A stretch of 64,000 nt of DNA, from positions 182,426 to 246,425 of the forward strand of contig PLUL01000021.1 of assembly GCA_003164895.1 (NCBI GenBank), written 5' to 3'. Below are positions 43,712-55,001 of the stretch, piece by piece (within the stretch, counting starts at the first letter, position 1; each line of letters begins with the position of its first letter). The translations under genes were made by a program, and so were the position numbers. The notes under the pieces were generated by a model, which was given only the letters and a program-made list of their open reading frames with translations, was not told the DNA's origin and did no database searches. This DNA is from Bacteroidota bacterium. GTDB lineage: Bacteria > Bacteroidota > Bacteroidia > Palsa-948.

Positions 43712-44935
43712 CTAGCTAAACTTCATCGCTTTCACCGGAGTAATGTAGGTGATGATGTAAGATGGAATCAGCAGCATAACCAAGCAAAGAACAAATGTTC
43801 CTGCATTCAGCATAATCACGCTGAGCAGATTAAAATTAACAGGAACGTACGCAAGATAATACGTTGCTTGGTCGAGTGAGATGAGATGAAACTGTTTTTG
43901 CAATAGGCAAATTGAAATGCCGATGATGTTTCCCCACAGCAATCCGCGACCGATGAGATACGCTGCGTTGTAAAGAAAAATTTTCCTCACGCTCCAGTTT
44001 GTCATTCCGAGCGCTTTCACTGTTCCGATCATATTGGTTCTTTCAAGAATGAGAACGAGCAGTGCAGATATCATATTGATGGCAGCAACCAGTGCCATAA
44101 GGGTAACCACCACAATTGCATTTATATCCTGTGCATCGAGCCACGAAAACATTTGTCGGTTTAATTCTTTAATACTTTTTGCCACAAACTTATATCCGAT
44201 GGTGGAATTTACAAACTCCGTTGCTGCATCCAATTTATTGTAATCGTTCAACAGAATTTCAAATCCGCCAATGCTGTTTTTATCCCAGCCGTTCAGTTTT
44301 TGAATATGCGCAACGTCGGCAATCACATAAATCTGGTCGAACTGGTCACCAAGACCGGTTTCATAAATTCCGCTCACTGAAAATCTTCTTGCCCGCTGCT
44401 GTTGATTCTGGATAAAGTAAATGATGAGTGTATCGTTAAGTTTCAATTTCAGTTTCTCTGAATGGAATTTTGAAATAAGAATTTTATCTGACCTTTCCGT
44501 ATCCGAAACCGCGAATGGCTTGCCGGCAATAATATTCTTTCTGAAAAAATCCCAGTCGAAATCGCTGCCAATGCCTTTTACAACCACACCCTGCAATTCG
44601 GTTTTTGTTTTTATAATTCCTGCTTTCGTTGCAAAACTTTGTATGTGGCGGATGGGTGCGTATTTTTTCAGGTCGGTAAGAAAAGGTTGGTTGCAGTCAA
44701 TCGGAGTTCCTTCGTAGGATTCGTTGTTGTCGTAATTTGTAATTTGAATATGCGAGCCGAAACCAATTACTTTGTCGCGTATCTCCTTTTGAAATCCTGT
44801 AACCACCGCAAGCGTAAGAATCATCACAGCAAGCCCAAGCGTTATTCCGAGAATGGCTATCTTTACAATCGGTTTTGAAAAACCTTTATTGTTGGAAATT
44901 ATTTTTTTAGATATAAAGAGTTCAACCATGTACAA
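43712..44935 (-). CDS. LolC/LolE-like ABC transporter permease (FtsX family)
   Basis: A 407-residue inner-membrane protein with one N-terminal helix, a large periplasmic MacB-PCD-like domain (about 60-265) and three C-terminal helices ending PVKAMKFS, the layout of lipoprotein-releasing permeases. The motif ERTNMIGTVKALGMTNWSVRKIFL is the FtsX coupling region. In LolCDE systems it extracts outer-membrane lipoproteins from the inner membrane. The ATPase gene is not adjacent. The start could be Met1 or Met3. Confidence 0.85.
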   Translation of the reverse strand: MYMVELFISKKIISNNKGFSKPIVKIAILGITLGLAVMILTLAVVTGFQKEIRDKVIGFGSHIQITNYDNNESYEGTPIDCNQPFLTDLKKYAPIRHIQSFATKAGIIKTKTELQGVVVKGIGSDFDWDFFRKNIIAGKPFAVSDTERSDKILISKFHSEKLKLKLNDTLIIYFIQNQQQRARRFSVSGIYETGLGDQFDQIYVIADVAHIQKLNGWDKNSIGGFEILLNDYNKLDAATEFVNSTIGYKFVAKSIKELNRQMFSWLDAQDINAIVVVTLMALVAAINMISALLVLILERTNMIGTVKALGMTNWSVRKIFLYNAAYLIGRGLLWGNIIGISICLLQKQFHLISLDQATYYLAYVPVNFNLLSVIMLNAGTFVLCLVMLLIPSYIITYITPVKAMKFS

Positions 44936-44970
44936 ATAACTAATCTTTTACGAATTTACTAATTTCGCCT

Positions 44971-46242
44971 ATGTATCGTTTTTATAATAACTATTTACTG
45001 CTTACTGCTTACTGCTTACTGCTTACTGTTTCTTCCTTTTCTCAATTTGCACTACCTATAAAATTGCAAGACAAAACTGCCGACGAACTGAAAGTGGGCG
45101 CACAACAAATTGAAAAGTATTTCCCGCTGATAAAAGGAAAAAATATTGCGGTTGTGGCGCATCCTGCATCTCTTGTGAACAAAACTCATTTGGTAGACAC
45201 GCTTTTGAAATCAGGAATGAAAGTGAAAAGAATCTTTGCTCCCGAACATGGATTCAGGGGAAATGAAGGAGCAGGAGAAAAAATAAATAATCAGATTGAT
45301 GAAAAAACTGGATTGCCTGTGATTTCCTTATATGGAAAAAAAACAAAAACAATGAATGGGCTATTAGAAGGCATAAAAGCTCAAAATCCATTTAAACCTG
45401 AACCCGAAGATTTAAAAGATGTTGATGTTGTTTTGTTCGATTTGCAGGATGTTGGTGCAAGATTCTATACTTATCTTTCCACGCTTCATTATGTGATGGA
45501 ATCCTGCGCTGAAAATAAAAAGCAACTTATCATTCTTGACCGCCCGAATCCCAATGGATATTATGTGGATGGTCCGATACTCGAACCGAAGTTCAAATCA
45601 TTTTCAGGAATGCATCCGGTTCCTATTGTTTACGGAATGACTATTGGCGAATACGCAAAAATGATTAACGGAGAAAAATGGTTGGCGAACGGTGTGCAAT
45701 GCAATCTCACCGTGATTCCTGTGGAAAATTATTCTCACAGCGATTTGTACCAGCTTCCCGTGAAACCATCGCCCAATCTGCCAAATATGTCTTCGGTTTA
45801 TTTGTATCCATCGCTTTGTTTGTTTGAAGGAACGATGGTGAGCGTTGGCAGAGGAACCGACAAACCGTTTCAGATTTTTGGTTATCCGGGAATGAAGGGT
45901 GCAAAAACTTCATTTATTCCGAAACCGATTCCAGGTGTAAGTGAAAATCCAATGTACAACGGACAAACCTGCAACGCATTTTATGAATCCGATTATGGAG
46001 AAATGTATGTGAAATATTACAAGAAGATTTATTTGTTCTGGATTCTCAGCACCTATAAAACCTGCGAAACAAAAGATAAATTTTTCAATAATTATTTTAA
46101 TTCTCTTGCAGGAAACGAAACCCTGCAAAAACAAATCAAAGCCGGAAAAACGGAAGAAGAAATTCGCAACTCGTGGGAACCCGGTTTGAAAAAATTTAAA
46201 GAGATACGAAAAAAATATTTACTCTATCCTGATTTTGAGTAA
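44971..46242 (+). CDS. namZ: Exo-beta-N-acetylmuramidase (NamZ, DUF1343)
   Basis: A 423-residue exported protein of the DUF1343/NamZ family, enzymes that remove terminal N-acetylmuramic acid from peptidoglycan fragments. Diagnostic blocks are IFAPEHGFRGNEGAGE, VVLFDLQDVGARFYTYLSTL, ILDRPNPNGYYVDGPILE and FEGTMVSVGRGTDKPF. The signal peptide is encoded by a 7-bp repeat (five copies), so its reading frame depends on repeat number. It would act in the periplasm on wall turnover products. It is divergent from the LolC/E-like gene. Confidence 0.88.
   Translation: MYRFYNNYLLLTAYCLLLTVSSFSQFALPIKLQDKTADELKVGAQQIEKYFPLIKGKNIAVVAHPASLVNKTHLVDTLLKSGMKVKRIFAPEHGFRGNEGAGEKINNQIDEKTGLPVISLYGKKTKTMNGLLEGIKAQNPFKPEPEDLKDVDVVLFDLQDVGARFYTYLSTLHYVMESCAENKKQLIILDRPNPNGYYVDGPILEPKFKSFSGMHPVPIVYGMTIGEYAKMINGEKWLANGVQCNLTVIPVENYSHSDLYQLPVKPSPNLPNMSSVYLYPSLCLFEGTMVSVGRGTDKPFQIFGYPGMKGAKTSFIPKPIPGVSENPMYNGQTCNAFYESDYGEMYVKYYKKIYLFWILSTYKTCETKDKFFNNYFNSLAGNETLQKQIKAGKTEEEIRNSWEPGLKKFKEIRKKYLLYPDFE
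44994..45028. repeat. Heptanucleotide repeat in the namZ signal-peptide region
   Basis: Five tandem copies of CTTACTG (the first starts with T) code for the leucine-rich core of the signal peptide. Seven is not a multiple of three, so gain or loss of one unit would shift the frame and abolish the protein. Confidence 0.9.
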
Positions 46243-46248
46243 TCCGCA

Positions 46249-46821
46249 ATGCACGACATTGAGCCACATTATAACTGGAGACATCATTATATAGCTGAAG
46301 AAGATGAGCGTTCGCCTTTTTTCGGGCGGGAGTACAGCGAGTTTGAATTTACCAATTCCATTTACGGTTATTGCATTCATCCGCAGTGGGATGATATAGA
46401 TTCCCCAACTCTTTTTATAAAATTACTTTGTGTGGATTATGATGAACAGTTTGCCATCATTGAAATGCTTGGCGAATGGAACGACTGCATCAATAATGAC
46501 ATTATGTTCTTTAAAAGAGATGTGATTGACAAACTAATTGAAAACGGCATCAGCAAATTTATTCTCATAGGAGAAAACATTTTAAATTTTCACTATTCGG
46601 ATGAATCGTATTATGAAGAATGGAAGGAAGATATTTCTTCATCCGGTGGGTGGATTGCACTGCTTGGTTTCCGCGAACATGTTTTGTCGGAATTCGAAAA
46701 AATAAATCTGTTTGAATATTTTAATTATGCAGAGGAATTCAATGCAATTTCATGGAGACCGTTTACGCCACTGCAATTATTTCAGGTAGTGGAGAAGTGT
46801 GTTCAGAAACAGTTGAATTAG
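46249..46821 (+). CDS. Conserved hypothetical protein
   Basis: A 190-residue soluble acidic protein, rich in Tyr, Trp and Glu, without signal or membrane helix: MHDIEPHYNWRHHYIAEEDE, SIYGYCIHPQWDDIDSPTLFIK and WRPFTPLQLFQVVEK stand out. I believe similar proteins occur in other Bacteroidota, but I know no function. It starts 6 bases after namZ, so it is probably cotranscribed, and it overlaps the convergent Nudix gene by 4 bases. Confidence 0.7.
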   Translation: MHDIEPHYNWRHHYIAEEDERSPFFGREYSEFEFTNSIYGYCIHPQWDDIDSPTLFIKLLCVDYDEQFAIIEMLGEWNDCINNDIMFFKRDVIDKLIENGISKFILIGENILNFHYSDESYYEEWKEDISSSGGWIALLGFREHVLSEFEKINLFEYFNYAEEFNAISWRPFTPLQLFQVVEKCVQKQLN

Positions 46822-47261
46822 GGTGAATAATTGCGCAGCATTTCGCAAACTATTTTGTCAATAGGAAAAGTGAATTCATCCACGTTCAGTTCCGAGATAG
46901 AAACCCATCGAAACGACTGTGCGCCTTCTTTCTTTTCAAAATCAAATTTATTTTTCGAAATAGAAACGGATAATGGAGAAGTGTTTCTGATAATATAATA
47001 TATGCTGATTAGCTGGTGCTTCTCATAAAATGCAGCCGGCTGAAAAAAATCTGTTGTATAAAAATGTTTTATTACTTCGATCTCACAGCACATTTCTTCG
47101 CGGCATTCCCGTTTCAGGCAGTCAATGGTTCCTTCGCCCCAAATTAATCCGCCTCCGGGAAACTTAGTCATCTCTTTTCCGAATCGGAATTCATCAGTCA
47201 CTAAAATCTCTTTGTGGTTATTAATTAATAAACCGTAAACTCTTATATTAAAAATGGACAT
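46818..47261 (-). CDS. Nudix hydrolase
   Basis: A small Nudix-fold pyrophosphohydrolase. The box GGLIWGEGTIDCLKRECREE fits Gx5Ex7REUXEE with all catalytic Glu present, so it should be active on some nucleoside diphosphate derivative; the substrate cannot be told. The start is ATG at 47261 (147 residues, MSIFNIRVYGLLIN). A longer frame to 47300 would begin upstream of the TACTTTTG promoter box seen on the minus strand at 47280-47287. It is divergent from the yhhQ-like gene. Confidence 0.85.
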   Translation of the reverse strand: MSIFNIRVYGLLINNHKEILVTDEFRFGKEMTKFPGGGLIWGEGTIDCLKRECREEMCCEIEVIKHFYTTDFFQPAAFYEKHQLISIYYIIRNTSPLSVSISKNKFDFEKKEGAQSFRWVSISELNVDEFTFPIDKIVCEMLRNYSP

Positions 47262-47303
47262 ACATTTGTATTGTAAAGGCAAAAGTATTAAAACCCCCAA
47301 ACA

Positions 47304-48011
47304 ATGATTTTCAATTCAAAAAGAGAAATTCTTTACGTTACGCTTGCCGGTTTTTTCATCACGAATGCAATCGTTGCTGAAATGATAGGTGGAAAATTAA
47401 TAGAAATAAATTTTCTAAGTTTCAGTTTCAAAATGAGTATCGGAATTCTTCCCTGGCCTGTGGTTTTTCTTGCTACCGATCTAATCAATGAATATTTTGG
47501 AAGAGCTGGTGTGCGCAGATTATCTCTAATTACAGCCGGATTGATTGGATATTCTTTTATTTTGCTTTATGCCGGAATGAAAACTCCTGCCGCGTCTTTT
47601 TCTCCTGTTAAGGATAATGAATTTAATCTTGTGTTCGGTCAATCCATGTGGATTATTGTTGGAAGTTTGGCGGCATTTCTTATTTCCCAATTGGTGGATG
47701 TTTTCGTGTTTTGGTTTTTCAGGGAGAGAACAGGTGAAAAATTATTATGGCTTCGCTCTACCGGTTCCACTGTTGTATCTCAGTTAGTTGATTCTTTTAT
47801 CGTACTTGGGATTGGTTTTCTTCTTCCGGGGAAAATTTCTTTTGCAGATTTTATCAATGTAGGATTCACCAACTACACCGGAAAACTTATTATTGCGGTT
47901 GCGTTAACGCCTGTGATTTATATTGGACATTTTCTTATCGAACGTTATCTTGGCGAAAAAGAATCGCATAGGATAATTGCAAAAACTGCAAAAGAAGAGG
48001 AAGAAATATAA
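47304..48011 (+). CDS. Queuosine precursor transporter (YhhQ/VUT family)
   Basis: A 235-residue membrane protein with about six helices. Family marks are VTLAGFFITNAIVAEMIGGKL, ILPWPVVFLATDLINEYFG and QLVDVFVFWFFRERTGEKLLWLR...SQLVDSFI. In E. coli YhhQ takes up queuosine precursors (preQ0/preQ1) for tRNA modification. There are no queuosine synthesis genes in the window, consistent with salvage. A TACATTTG -7 box lies at 47261-47268. Confidence 0.88.
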   Translation: MIFNSKREILYVTLAGFFITNAIVAEMIGGKLIEINFLSFSFKMSIGILPWPVVFLATDLINEYFGRAGVRRLSLITAGLIGYSFILLYAGMKTPAASFSPVKDNEFNLVFGQSMWIIVGSLAAFLISQLVDVFVFWFFRERTGEKLLWLRSTGSTVVSQLVDSFIVLGIGFLLPGKISFADFINVGFTNYTGKLIIAVALTPVIYIGHFLIERYLGEKESHRIIAKTAKEEEEI

Positions 48012-48012
48012 A

Positions 48013-48921
48013 TCAGAATTTGGAACGGGAACGTTTTTTGTACATTACTTTGTATCCAACTGTAAAACAGCCAAACATATAGGCATCTTTGTGAGTGGGA
48101 TCGCCACGCTGTTGACCGGCAAGTTCAGCGCCTGAATACAAAAGCGAAGGGTTGGAAAAATGTTGGGCAGTTGCACTTGCAGTTTGATACCATGCCACAG
48201 AAGGATAATTACCGCTTACATCGTCAAGGTAATCTGTAAATGTATAACGCAATCCTACTTCGAACCCAACACCCCAGTAGCGATTAATAGCAAATCGCAA
48301 TCCGCCACCGGTAGAAATCATTGCACTGTAAAGTGAATAACTTACATTTTCCGTATGAAGAGGAGGTAAGTCATACCATTTACCATTCCATTCTCCATAA
48401 GGATGAAAATGGAATACACCTCCTCCTACAAAAAGATAATACTGTCGGTCTTTATGCTGCATTCCGCGAACACCTTTAATTTTATAAACGTGACCTTTTT
48501 GTTCTTTAACAAAATTATATTCCAATTGTGTGGAAAGCTCCCATACTTGCGATCTGAAATTTAAATTTCTATTATGTCGAAAATATTCCTGTGTAAGCGC
48601 ATCATTTCCGCTAAGAATTCCCCAGCACAAATTATTTTTTACAGAGAAATTTGGAGCGATCTTAAATCGAAATCCTATTGTAACGGCAGGGCGCGTTAAT
48701 GCCAAATTCAAATCTTTAAATGCATGAGTACCTATTTGGTTAGCTCCTCCCAAATCCCCTAAAAAATTCGTGGCGCCAAGACCCCCGATTAGTTCATATC
48801 TATAAGGCGGTTTACTTCTTCCAAATGAAGCGTGACCACTTCTGTGATTTCCCTTTAATTGCGCCAATGCAAAGGATGAGATTAGGCAAAAAGATAATAT
48901 AGAGATTAAATTTCTTCGCAT
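48013..48921 (-). CDS. Outer-membrane beta-barrel protein, DUF6089 / PorG-like
   Basis: An exported protein with signal peptide (SSFALAQ) and an eight- to ten-strand beta-barrel pattern: YELIGGLGATNFLGDLGGANQ, LTRPAVTIGFRFKI, FFRHNRNLNFRSQVWEL-like strands and a C-terminal barrel strand. It fits the DUF6089 family, which includes the T9SS accessory barrel PorG; which subgroup it belongs to is uncertain. I use ATG at 48921 rather than 48939, because TACTTTTG on the minus strand (48944-48951) would start the transcript at about the longer start codon. Confidence 0.7.
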   Translation of the reverse strand: MRRNLISILSFCLISSFALAQLKGNHRSGHASFGRSKPPYRYELIGGLGATNFLGDLGGANQIGTHAFKDLNLALTRPAVTIGFRFKIAPNFSVKNNLCWGILSGNDALTQEYFRHNRNLNFRSQVWELSTQLEYNFVKEQKGHVYKIKGVRGMQHKDRQYYLFVGGGVFHFHPYGEWNGKWYDLPPLHTENVSYSLYSAMISTGGGLRFAINRYWGVGFEVGLRYTFTDYLDDVSGNYPSVAWYQTASATAQHFSNPSLLYSGAELAGQQRGDPTHKDAYMFGCFTVGYKVMYKKRSRSKF

Positions 48922-48993
48922 GGAATTCTTCTTACTCACTATACAAAAGTAAATAAAAATATCTTTTAATGGAATAAAAATAAAATAAACTTA

Positions 48994-50711
<1,718 letters not shown>

Positions 50712-50715
50712 CTAC

Positions 50716-50744
50716 AAAAAAAATCTCCCGATGATTCGGGAGAT
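50716..50744 (-). terminator. Terminator, perfect 9-bp stem
   Basis: ATCTCCCGA / TCGGGAGAT with a TGAT loop. On the minus strand it is followed by eight T, so it ends the coiled-coil gene at 50789; it may also stop pyrG from the other side. Confidence 0.75.
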
Positions 50745-50788
50745 ATAATTCAAACTATTTAATAAAATTAAGTAAAGCGATTTTACTC

Positions 50789-51118
50789 TTAGCTTACTTT
50801 TTCAAAACTTGGCTTTAGGTTAGGAACCTGCGCTTTCAGAAAACGAATTTGTTCTCGCAGAGAAGCATTATCCTTGCGAAGATTTGCATTGTCTTCTTTT
50901 GTGTTGGCAAGTTCTTCACGCAAATTGGAAACGGTAGTTTTAAGATCGTTGCATCGGTCTTCCACTTGTTTCTTTTTTTCAGAAATGCTGTCGAAACGTT
51001 TACGAAGGTATTCGCCTTCTTTTTTCATCGTCTCATTTTCTTTTCTGAGATCCTGCATCGTGGTGAGTTTTTGCCAGCCCGGACGCTGATACAAATCGAG
51101 AAGTTTTGTTCTGCTCAT
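50789..51118 (-). CDS. Short coiled-coil protein
   Basis: A 109-residue protein: a short start MSRTKLLDLYQRPGWQKL, then continuous heptads (RKENETMKKEGEYLRKRF ... NLRKDNASLREQIRFLK). No signal peptide and no known family. A longer frame to 51169 starts with TTG inside a TATATTTG box (minus strand, 51167-51174), so the ATG at 51118 is the real start with a ~42-base leader. Loosely similar in style to the coiled-coil protein at 25234, without clear homology. Confidence 0.65.
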   Translation of the reverse strand: MSRTKLLDLYQRPGWQKLTTMQDLRKENETMKKEGEYLRKRFDSISEKKKQVEDRCNDLKTTVSNLREELANTKEDNANLRKDNASLREQIRFLKAQVPNLKPSFEKVS

Positions 51119-51253
51119 AAAATGAGTTATTATGTTTTTGTTGTTTGGTTTGTCTTTTTGAACAGACAAATATAATGAAAGAAATAACCTAAGCGAAAAT
51201 ATTTTTTAATAAAAATAAGGTGATTAAAAAGACAATTACTTCGTTTCCATTTT

Positions 51254-53524
51254 TTACTTTCCCAATATCTTCATTTCCACCCTGCGATTTAATTGTCTGC
51301 CTTCATCGGTATCATTCGAAGCGATGGGTTGATCTTTGCCGTAACCTTTTGCAGTGAGTCGGGTTTTACTGATTCCTTTTTTCACAAGATAATCCATCAC
51401 AGCATTTGCCCTGTCCTGCGAAAGTTTTGTGTTTAACTTATCATTGCCTTTGTTGTCGGTATGCCCGGAAACTTCGGCTTTGATGGCAGGTTTGTCTTTG
51501 AGAAGTTTATAAATTTTATCCAACTCTGAAAAAGATTCTTTTCTGATTTTTGCTTTGTTTACATCAAAGAATAAATTGTTAAGCACAATTTTACTTCCGG
51601 TTGCAATCGGTTGCAGTACAATATTTTTTTCTAAGGCAGAATACACTTGTTCTTTCGGCAGATTCACATTTTCCGATTGAAATAAATATCCTTCCGCTTC
51701 AAACGAAAGGTTATAATTTTTTCCGCGCTCAAGCACAAACGAAAACTCTCCGTGCGTTCCGCTGGAATATTGCCCGACAGATTTTCCGGTAGAATTATCA
51801 ATCACATTAATACTTGCACCGGTTACAATTTTTTTCTGAATATTTGTTACTGTTCCTGAAACTCCAACGGTGCCGAGTGTTTGCTTTTCAAGCTTCACTT
51901 CTTTCAGAATGAATACCATTTCGGTTTCAAGATATTCTTTTCCCGGTTCTACTTTATACGTGTTGGTAACAGGATGGTATCCTTCAGCAGCATAAGTTAT
52001 TTTATAGGTTTTTCCATGAGGAAGAATGAAAAGATATTTTCCTGTTTTTGGATTGGGAAGATAATTTCCAACCATGTCTCCGTTATTGGCATCTTCCACC
52101 GTGATTGTTACACCAGCGGGCAATTTGCCTTCATCGTCTGTAATACTTCCACGAAGAACTGTTTGTTTAGCTTCGTCTTTTTCTGGAAGTGTGAGCATGT
52201 AAATATCTTTATCGCCATAACTATCCTGAGAAAAGGAAGAAAAATATCCGCGCTTATTGTCAACAGTTGGAACATAAAATACATCATCGGCGGTGGTATT
52301 TACCGGATAACCAATATTCACTGGCTCTGTCCATCCACCCTTGCCTGTATCTATCGGATGGCTGTAGAAAATATCGAAACCGCCCATGCTGTTATGTCCT
52401 TGAGAAGAAAAATAAAGCGTCTTTCCATCGGGATGAAGAAATGGTGCATCTTCTTCATAAGGCGTATTAATTGTTGGACCCAGATTCATTGCGCGACTCC
52501 ATTCGCCGGTAGGAAGTTTTTTGCACTCATAAATATCCCGTCCTCCATAACCACCCGGGCGGTCGCTTACAAAATATAAAGTGTTTCCATCGGCTGAAAG
52601 AGTTGCGTGCGATTCCCAATACGGACTATTTACATCGCCACCAACTTTTTCAGGGACTGTCCAGAAATCTCCTTCCTGATGCGTGATGTAAATGCTTCCG
52701 CCATCTTCATCGTCTTTATAAATAAAAAGAATCTGCCCATCTGCAGAAAGACCAATCGTAGCTTCATGACCCGAAGTATTAATTGGCGGACCAATATTTT
52801 TTGCCTCGGACCATCCGGTTACTTCATCATTGTATGAAATATAAATATCTTCAAAATATCTGCCATCAACATCCACCACTTTGTCAGAATCATTTCTCGG
52901 TCTGCGTGATGTGAAAAGAAGCATGGATTCATCTGCGGAAACAACCGGAGAATATTCGGGATATTGTGTATTGATATTTGGTCCAAGATTTTTTAAAATC
53001 AAATTCACCGGATGCGCCGTTAATTCTTTTGCGTTGTTGCAAACCTCTATACTTCGTTTAATTTGGTCTAATGTTTTTGCGTCTTTATCCGAAACAAATG
53101 TTTGAAACTTCTTATAGGTTTCAATCGCTTCGTCAAAACGATAACTGCGATGATACGCATCTGCAAGAAACTTGTAAGCCATAAGCGGCGCCTTCGTTTC
53201 TTTAAATGCCCCCGGATTAGAACTCACAGAAGATTGCGCAACAGCTTTCTCTAAATAATTAACTGCTTTACTTCCTTCGGTTGCCGATTGCAGATAACAA
53301 ATTCCTATTTTGTAATTCCAGTTAGCGTTGCTTTGATTTACTTCATATAGTTGCAGATATAACTCCAACGCTTTAAGATAATTTTCATCCGCAAGAAATT
53401 GTTCGGCTTGTGAAAATTTGGATTTTAAATCCGGTGAATTAAGTTTAGGAGAATCCATGTCCTGCCCAAAACTGATAACTGAAATAAGAAAACAAAAAAT
53501 AAATCCTGATGTAAAATGCTTCAT
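51254..53524 (-). CDS. PorE-like OmpA-family protein (TPR, PD40, CRD, OmpA)
   Basis: A 756-residue envelope protein. Order: signal peptide, TPR-like repeats (~30-150), WD40-like PD40 repeats (~185-440; SPVVSADESMLLFTSRR, ATLSADGNTLYFVSDRPGG), two carboxypeptidase-regulatory domains (~455-620) and a C-terminal OmpA peptidoglycan-binding domain (VEVSGHTDNKGND...RLTAKGYGKDQPIASN). This is the layout of PorE, the T9SS part that fixes the machine to peptidoglycan, although many paralogues share it. It lies downstream of the E2 gene by 9 bases. Confidence 0.85.
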   Translation of the reverse strand: MKHFTSGFIFCFLISVISFGQDMDSPKLNSPDLKSKFSQAEQFLADENYLKALELYLQLYEVNQSNANWNYKIGICYLQSATEGSKAVNYLEKAVAQSSVSSNPGAFKETKAPLMAYKFLADAYHRSYRFDEAIETYKKFQTFVSDKDAKTLDQIKRSIEVCNNAKELTAHPVNLILKNLGPNINTQYPEYSPVVSADESMLLFTSRRPRNDSDKVVDVDGRYFEDIYISYNDEVTGWSEAKNIGPPINTSGHEATIGLSADGQILFIYKDDEDGGSIYITHQEGDFWTVPEKVGGDVNSPYWESHATLSADGNTLYFVSDRPGGYGGRDIYECKKLPTGEWSRAMNLGPTINTPYEEDAPFLHPDGKTLYFSSQGHNSMGGFDIFYSHPIDTGKGGWTEPVNIGYPVNTTADDVFYVPTVDNKRGYFSSFSQDSYGDKDIYMLTLPEKDEAKQTVLRGSITDDEGKLPAGVTITVEDANNGDMVGNYLPNPKTGKYLFILPHGKTYKITYAAEGYHPVTNTYKVEPGKEYLETEMVFILKEVKLEKQTLGTVGVSGTVTNIQKKIVTGASINVIDNSTGKSVGQYSSGTHGEFSFVLERGKNYNLSFEAEGYLFQSENVNLPKEQVYSALEKNIVLQPIATGSKIVLNNLFFDVNKAKIRKESFSELDKIYKLLKDKPAIKAEVSGHTDNKGNDKLNTKLSQDRANAVMDYLVKKGISKTRLTAKGYGKDQPIASNDTDEGRQLNRRVEMKILGK

Positions 53525-53533
53525 TGGTAAAAA

Positions 53534-54844
53534 TTATATTGCACGGGTTGAATCAAACTTTTCTAAATAATCAGCCACTCTTCTCAAAAAACTTCCGCCC
53601 AACATTCCGTCCACCACGCGGTGATCGTAAGATAGCGAGAGGAACATCATGCTGCGGATGACGATCGAATCGCCAAGTTCTGTTTCCATCACCACAGGTT
53701 TTTTCTTTATCACTCCGGTGGCAAGAATTGCCGCTTGCGGTTGATTGATAATAGGAGAACCCATCACGCTTCCAAACACGCCCACGTTGGTGAAAGTAAA
53801 TGTTCCGCCTTGAACTTCATCAGGAACTAATTTGTTGGCGCGGGCTCTTGTTGCCAGATCATTTATTGTTTTTGTAAGACCAAATAAATTAAACCGATCC
53901 GCATTTTTTATCACCGGAACAATAAGATTTCCGGTTGGAAGTGCAGTTGCCAATCCAAGATTGATATTGCGATGCAAAATAATTTTTGTTCCATCCACCG
54001 AAACATTCACCATCGGAAAATCTTTGATGGCTTTTATAATCGCTTCGGCAAAAATAGGAGTCAGGGTTATTTTTTCTTTTTCTCTTTTCTCGAATTCATT
54101 TTTTATTTTGTCTCTCCACTTCACAAGGTTTGTAACATCCGCTTCAACATACGAAGTAACGTGAGGCGATGTACGTTTACTCATCACCATGTGGTCGGCA
54201 ATAAGTTTACGCATGCGATCCATTTCTATAATCTCATCGTTGCCGGAAACAATTACCGGAGGTGCTGAAATTTCATGAACGGAAACAGTTGGTTTTTTCT
54301 CCACAACAATTCCTTTTTTTCTATTAGGAAGAAAAGAAATAATGTCCTGCTTGGTAACTCTGCCGTCTTTTCCTGTGCCTGAAATAGATTCTAATTCGGC
54401 AATAGAAACACCTTCGGTCTTGGCAATGTTTCTTACCAACGGGGAATAAAATTTTCCGGAAGAAGAAGTTTTTTCGACAGATGCAACTTCAAGAACCGGA
54501 GTAGAAACATGTCCGCCATTTGATGAAGCAGAAACGTTTGTTGTTTGTTGTTTTACGTTTGTCGTATGAGGAGTTATTTTGACAGTATCGGAATGCGCTT
54601 CAGTGGAAGTCGAGATCAGTGCAATAGGCTTTCCAACCTGAACCACATCACCTTCCTTGAAAAGTTTTTTTACAAGTGTTCCTTCGGTCGTGGAAGGAAT
54701 TTCAGAATCCACTTTATCGGTAGCAATTTCAAGAACAGGTTCATCAAGAGAAATTTTATCTCCTTCGTTCTTCAGCCATTTGATGATGGTAGCTTCAAAA
54801 ACGCTTTCGCCCATTTTGGGCATTATGAGTTCTACTTGAGACAT
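53534..54844 (-). CDS. 2-oxoacid dehydrogenase E2 component (second E2)
   Basis: A 436-residue dihydrolipoamide acyltransferase: a lipoyl domain with the modified lysine in EIATDKVDSEIP (Lys44), a subunit-binding domain (SPLVRNIAKTEGVSIAELESI...GRVTKQDI) and a catalytic domain ending SYDHRVVDGMLGGSFLRRV with the active His. It is distinct from the pyruvate E2 at 22151. The DKVDSEIPS lipoyl site is typical of branched-chain or general 2-oxoacid E2 in Bacteroidota. E1 and E3 are not nearby. It precedes the PorE-like gene. Confidence 0.85.
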   Translation of the reverse strand: MSQVELIMPKMGESVFEATIIKWLKNEGDKISLDEPVLEIATDKVDSEIPSTTEGTLVKKLFKEGDVVQVGKPIALISTSTEAHSDTVKITPHTTNVKQQTTNVSASSNGGHVSTPVLEVASVEKTSSSGKFYSPLVRNIAKTEGVSIAELESISGTGKDGRVTKQDIISFLPNRKKGIVVEKKPTVSVHEISAPPVIVSGNDEIIEMDRMRKLIADHMVMSKRTSPHVTSYVEADVTNLVKWRDKIKNEFEKREKEKITLTPIFAEAIIKAIKDFPMVNVSVDGTKIILHRNINLGLATALPTGNLIVPVIKNADRFNLFGLTKTINDLATRARANKLVPDEVQGGTFTFTNVGVFGSVMGSPIINQPQAAILATGVIKKKPVVMETELGDSIVIRSMMFLSLSYDHRVVDGMLGGSFLRRVADYLEKFDSTRAI

Positions 54845-55001
54845 AATTAATAATTACAAAAAAGCAGATTAATGTTGGGCGTGAAGATAGGAAAAAAAGA
54901 AAATAACAAAGGAGAATTAAAATACTTTGAAAATTAGTAGGAATTAATTGGGTATTTCATTCTTTCCCTTTCCCACTTCAAAAATTAAAAGAATTAGCAA
55001 C

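Noticed and set aside
51881..52579. A 232-codon plus-strand open frame
   Set aside because: It is antisense to the PorE-like gene and has no recognisable features; a shadow frame.
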